From NCBI RefSeq assembly GCF_902143515.1, contig NZ_CABFVD010000001.1, forward strand, positions 372,001 through 436,000: a stretch of 64,000 bases of DNA, in the 5' to 3' direction. Source of the stretch: Hathewaya massiliensis. GTDB lineage: Bacteria; Bacillota; Clostridia; Clostridiales; Clostridiaceae. The notes under the pieces were generated by a model that searched no databases, was not told where the DNA came from, and saw only the letters and a program-made list of their open reading frames with translations. The position numbers were made by a program, and so were the translations under genes. Positions 62,045 to 64,000 of this stretch are shown here, one piece after another (position 1 is the first letter of the stretch; the number at the start of each line of letters is the position of its first letter).

Positions 62045-63232
62045 TTATTCATAACTTAAAGCATCAATTGGGTTAAGTTTTGCAGCCTTTAGAGCAGGAC
62101 TTATTCCAAAAACAACTCCCATAAAAGTTGATGTTCCAAGTCCTAATATTATAATACTAAGGGATGTTCTTGCATGAATCTTTATTATATTAGCTATTAA
62201 GTTGGCAAGCCCTATACCTAAAAGTACTCCAATTATTCCACCTATTAAACAAATTACTACTGATTCTATTAGAAATTGAAATAAAATGTTTTTACTAGTG
62301 GCACCTAGAGCTCTTCTTATTCCAATTTCTTTGGTCCTTTCTACAATGGCCATATACATTATGTTCATAATACCAATCCCTCCTACAACCAAAGATATGC
62401 TTGCAATACTTGCTACAAATCCTGTTAAAATAGAGCTTACCTTATTTATAGACTTTGCTATATTCTCCATATTGAAAACTTCATAGGTACCATCTAAATT
62501 AGTAACCTTGTTAAGCTTGTCTACTATTTTTTTTGAAACCTCATTTATATCGTACTTATCCTTAATACTTATTTTTAAACTCCTTGCCGAATCATCTCCA
62601 TAGGTTATGCTCCAAGTTGATTTTGGAATATAAATATTATCAAAGTTTATGAAGGATGCTGGTCCATCCCCATCAATTACACCTATTATTCTCATTGGTT
62701 TATTGGTGAGCTGTATAATTTCACCTATAGCATTCTTGTTTTCAAATAGCTTCTCCTTTAAACTTTTATTTATAATACATACTCTTGAAACTTTATTAAG
62801 TTCATTCTCATTAAAGTTTCTTCCATATATTATTTTCTTATTACTAGGGTTATTTTCTTGTGTACTACAATTTACACTAATCATAACTGGCTTATCTTTA
62901 ATCTGCATTTCTGTTACTGCTGAAAATTCTTTTTCTACCTTATCAACACCAGGAATATTTCTTATTGTATTCATGGTAAATTCATTAAAAGCATTTATAT
63001 TATCTAAAGGTGAAAAGTTCTCAGAAGGAGTAAAGGTTAAAGTTATAGATCGTGTTCCATCATTACTTATTATAGACTCTTTAATGCCATCTCCCATACC
63101 ATTACCTAAGGAAACTATAGCAATTAAACTACTTATGCCAAGTACAATTCCAATAAGAGTTAATATATATCGTAACTTATTATCTATAATAGAGGAAAAA
63201 GCCATTTCAATTATCTCTTTAAAATTCTTCAT
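62045..63232 (-). CDS. MacB/FtsX-type ABC transporter permease
   Basis: A 395-residue membrane protein with one N-terminal helix (about 18-42), a large extracellular MacB periplasmic-core-like domain (about 45-245), and three C-terminal helices (about 270-390). The ERTKEIGIRRALGATSKNILFQFLIES segment and GGIGIMNIMYMAIV match the FtsX/MacB core. Its ATG overlaps the ATPase stop by 4 bases (ATGA). With the ATPase and an upstream adaptor it forms a tripartite-like exporter of Gram-positive type, cargo unknown (peptide or antibiotic). Confidence 0.9.
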   Translation of the reverse strand: MKNFKEIIEMAFSSIIDNKLRYILTLIGIVLGISSLIAIVSLGNGMGDGIKESIISNDGTRSITLTFTPSENFSPLDNINAFNEFTMNTIRNIPGVDKVEKEFSAVTEMQIKDKPVMISVNCSTQENNPSNKKIIYGRNFNENELNKVSRVCIINKSLKEKLFENKNAIGEIIQLTNKPMRIIGVIDGDGPASFINFDNIYIPKSTWSITYGDDSARSLKISIKDKYDINEVSKKIVDKLNKVTNLDGTYEVFNMENIAKSINKVSSILTGFVASIASISLVVGGIGIMNIMYMAIVERTKEIGIRRALGATSKNILFQFLIESVVICLIGGIIGVLLGIGLANLIANIIKIHARTSLSIIILGLGTSTFMGVVFGISPALKAAKLNPIDALSYE

Positions 63233-63909
63233 TTTAACACCTCATCCTTAAGAATTTTCCCATCTAATATAGTTATTAACCTGTCAGCATAATTAGCAAC
63301 CATTCTATCATGAGTAACTAAAATAATAGTTTTTCCCTCACCATGTAGCTTTAAAAAGAGTTCCATAATGGCTTTACCTGTATTAGAATCTAATGCTCCT
63401 GTTGGCTCATCTGCAAGTATAAAAGAGGGCCTGCTTACTAAAGCTCTCGCAATAGCAATACGTTGTTTTTGACCACCTGACATTTCTTTTGGTAAGTTTT
63501 CCTTATGGCTTAAAAGTTCCACACTTTCAAGCGCCTCCACGACCCTATCTAATCTTTCTTTTTTATTTATCCTAGGTCCATATAATAGTGGTAATTCTAT
63601 ATTACGAAAAGCATTTAGTTTTGGTAATAAATTAAAACTTTGAAATACAAATCCTATATGTTTATTCCTAAATAAGGATAGCTCTTCATCATTATGATTT
63701 TTAACTTCAATTCCATTTAATTTATATTCCCCTTCAAAATTTTTATCTAAAAGACCAATTATATTCATAAGAGTTGATTTTCCACTACCAGATGGTCCCA
63801 TAATAGCTACAAACTCACCCTGTTTTATTTCTAAATTAATATCCTTTAAAGCTTCAAATTTCCCCTTTCCTTTCCCAAAATATTTCGAAACATTAGTAAT
63901 ATTTATCAT
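63229..63909 (-). CDS. MacB/LolD-type ABC transporter ATPase
   Basis: A 226-residue ATPase: Walker A GPSGSGKST, Q-loop FVFQSFNLLP, signature MSGGQKQRIAIARAL, Walker B FILADEPTGALD and H-loop LVTHD. The match to the MacB/LolD group (typical 220-235 residues) is good. Its ATG overlaps the adaptor gene stop (TAATG) and its stop overlaps the permease ATG, so the three are translationally coupled. Confidence 0.95.
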   Translation of the reverse strand: MINITNVSKYFGKGKGKFEALKDINLEIKQGEFVAIMGPSGSGKSTLMNIIGLLDKNFEGEYKLNGIEVKNHNDEELSLFRNKHIGFVFQSFNLLPKLNAFRNIELPLLYGPRINKKERLDRVVEALESVELLSHKENLPKEMSGGQKQRIAIARALVSRPSFILADEPTGALDSNTGKAIMELFLKLHGEGKTIILVTHDRMVANYADRLITILDGKILKDEVLK

Positions 63910-64000
63910 TATTTTAAAGTCACCTCATCTCCCTCTTTTAAATTATTAGGAGCATTAAGAATAACCTTGCTTCCACTAGTAACATTACTTAAAATAATAT
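63909..64000 (-). CDS. C-terminal end of a MacA/HlyD-like adaptor (partial)
   Basis: The last 29 codons, ending NAPNNLKEGDEVTLK, are read on the minus strand into the window edge. The position directly upstream of a MacB-type ATPase and the EGDEV-type beta-strand end fit the membrane-proximal domain of an efflux periplasmic adaptor-type protein, but the fragment is too short for proof. The 5' part lies outside the window. Confidence 0.6.
   Translation of the reverse strand, partial: IILSNVTSGSKVILNAPNNLKEGDEVTLK

Noticed and set aside
62649-63251. 200-residue plus-strand ORF
   Set aside because: It is antisense to the MacB-type permease and has no ribosome binding site or domain.

Overview
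This is an AT-rich window from the chromosome of a spore-forming, anaerobic, low-GC Firmicute, most likely a Clostridium in the broad sense. The indications are an electron-bifurcating NfnAB pair next to the redox sensor Rex, guanine and glycine riboswitches, a CIRCE-controlled groESL operon, frequent GTG/TTG starts, strong AGGAGG-type ribosome binding sites and many rho-independent terminators. I cannot fix the species from the sequence alone. Most genes are on the minus strand.

Layout. 0-10 kb: a stand-alone FtsH-type protease, a rhomboid protease, oligoendopeptidase PepF, a Fur-family regulator, a pepD-mntP pair, a DUF4397 protein and pgi. 10.2-17 kb is accessory and decayed: transposase remnants, a candidate 54-residue membrane protein, two small Cys-rich or coat-like genes, an amino-acid permease with a glutamine-amidotransferase-fold hydrolase, a winged-helix protein ending in a tetrapeptide repeat, and a broken Rpn-type nuclease/transposase gene. 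17-24.6 kb: guaA and guaB, an intact IS6-like element with 8-bp target duplication, the guanine riboswitch of guaB on the far side of that element, then groEL, groES and CIRCE. 24.7-34.5 kb: two small membrane proteins, an 8-oxoguanine glycosylase, a Gate-domain membrane protein, nfnAB, a tandem glycine riboswitch, rex and an ABC-F protein. 34.6-50 kb: a 1782-residue pseudokinase-ATPase-TPR-GAF-GGDEF protein, a LysM carboxypeptidase, a formate/nitrite channel, pdxS, an AI-2E-family exporter, tsaD, a RusA-type resolvase, a MATE pump and a frameshifted PIN gene. 50-64 kb: an HtrA protease, pepT, malic enzyme, nth, the threonine-to-glycine pair kbl-tdh, plsC, queG, an FAD oxidoreductase, tRNA-Trp and a MacB-type export operon cut by the window end.

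Three features run across the window. First, a foldback repeat of about 225-238 bp (MITE-like) occurs in seven full-length copies plus deleted forms, always between genes; three copies form a tandem array at 46.4-47.1 kb. Second, a structured RNA-like sequence ending in a terminator occurs at 40.1 kb and 58.4 kb with compensatory base changes in a shared stem, and as a 5' fragment at 55.8 kb. Third, the IS6-like element separates guaBA from its promoter, guanine aptamer and attenuator.

Functionally the window is mostly housekeeping: purine synthesis (guaBA), protein folding (groESL), proteolysis and peptide use (ftsH, pepF, pepD, pepT, htrA), redox balance (rex, nfnAB, malic enzyme), threonine degradation to glycine and acetyl-CoA (kbl, tdh) and base-excision repair (ogg, nth).
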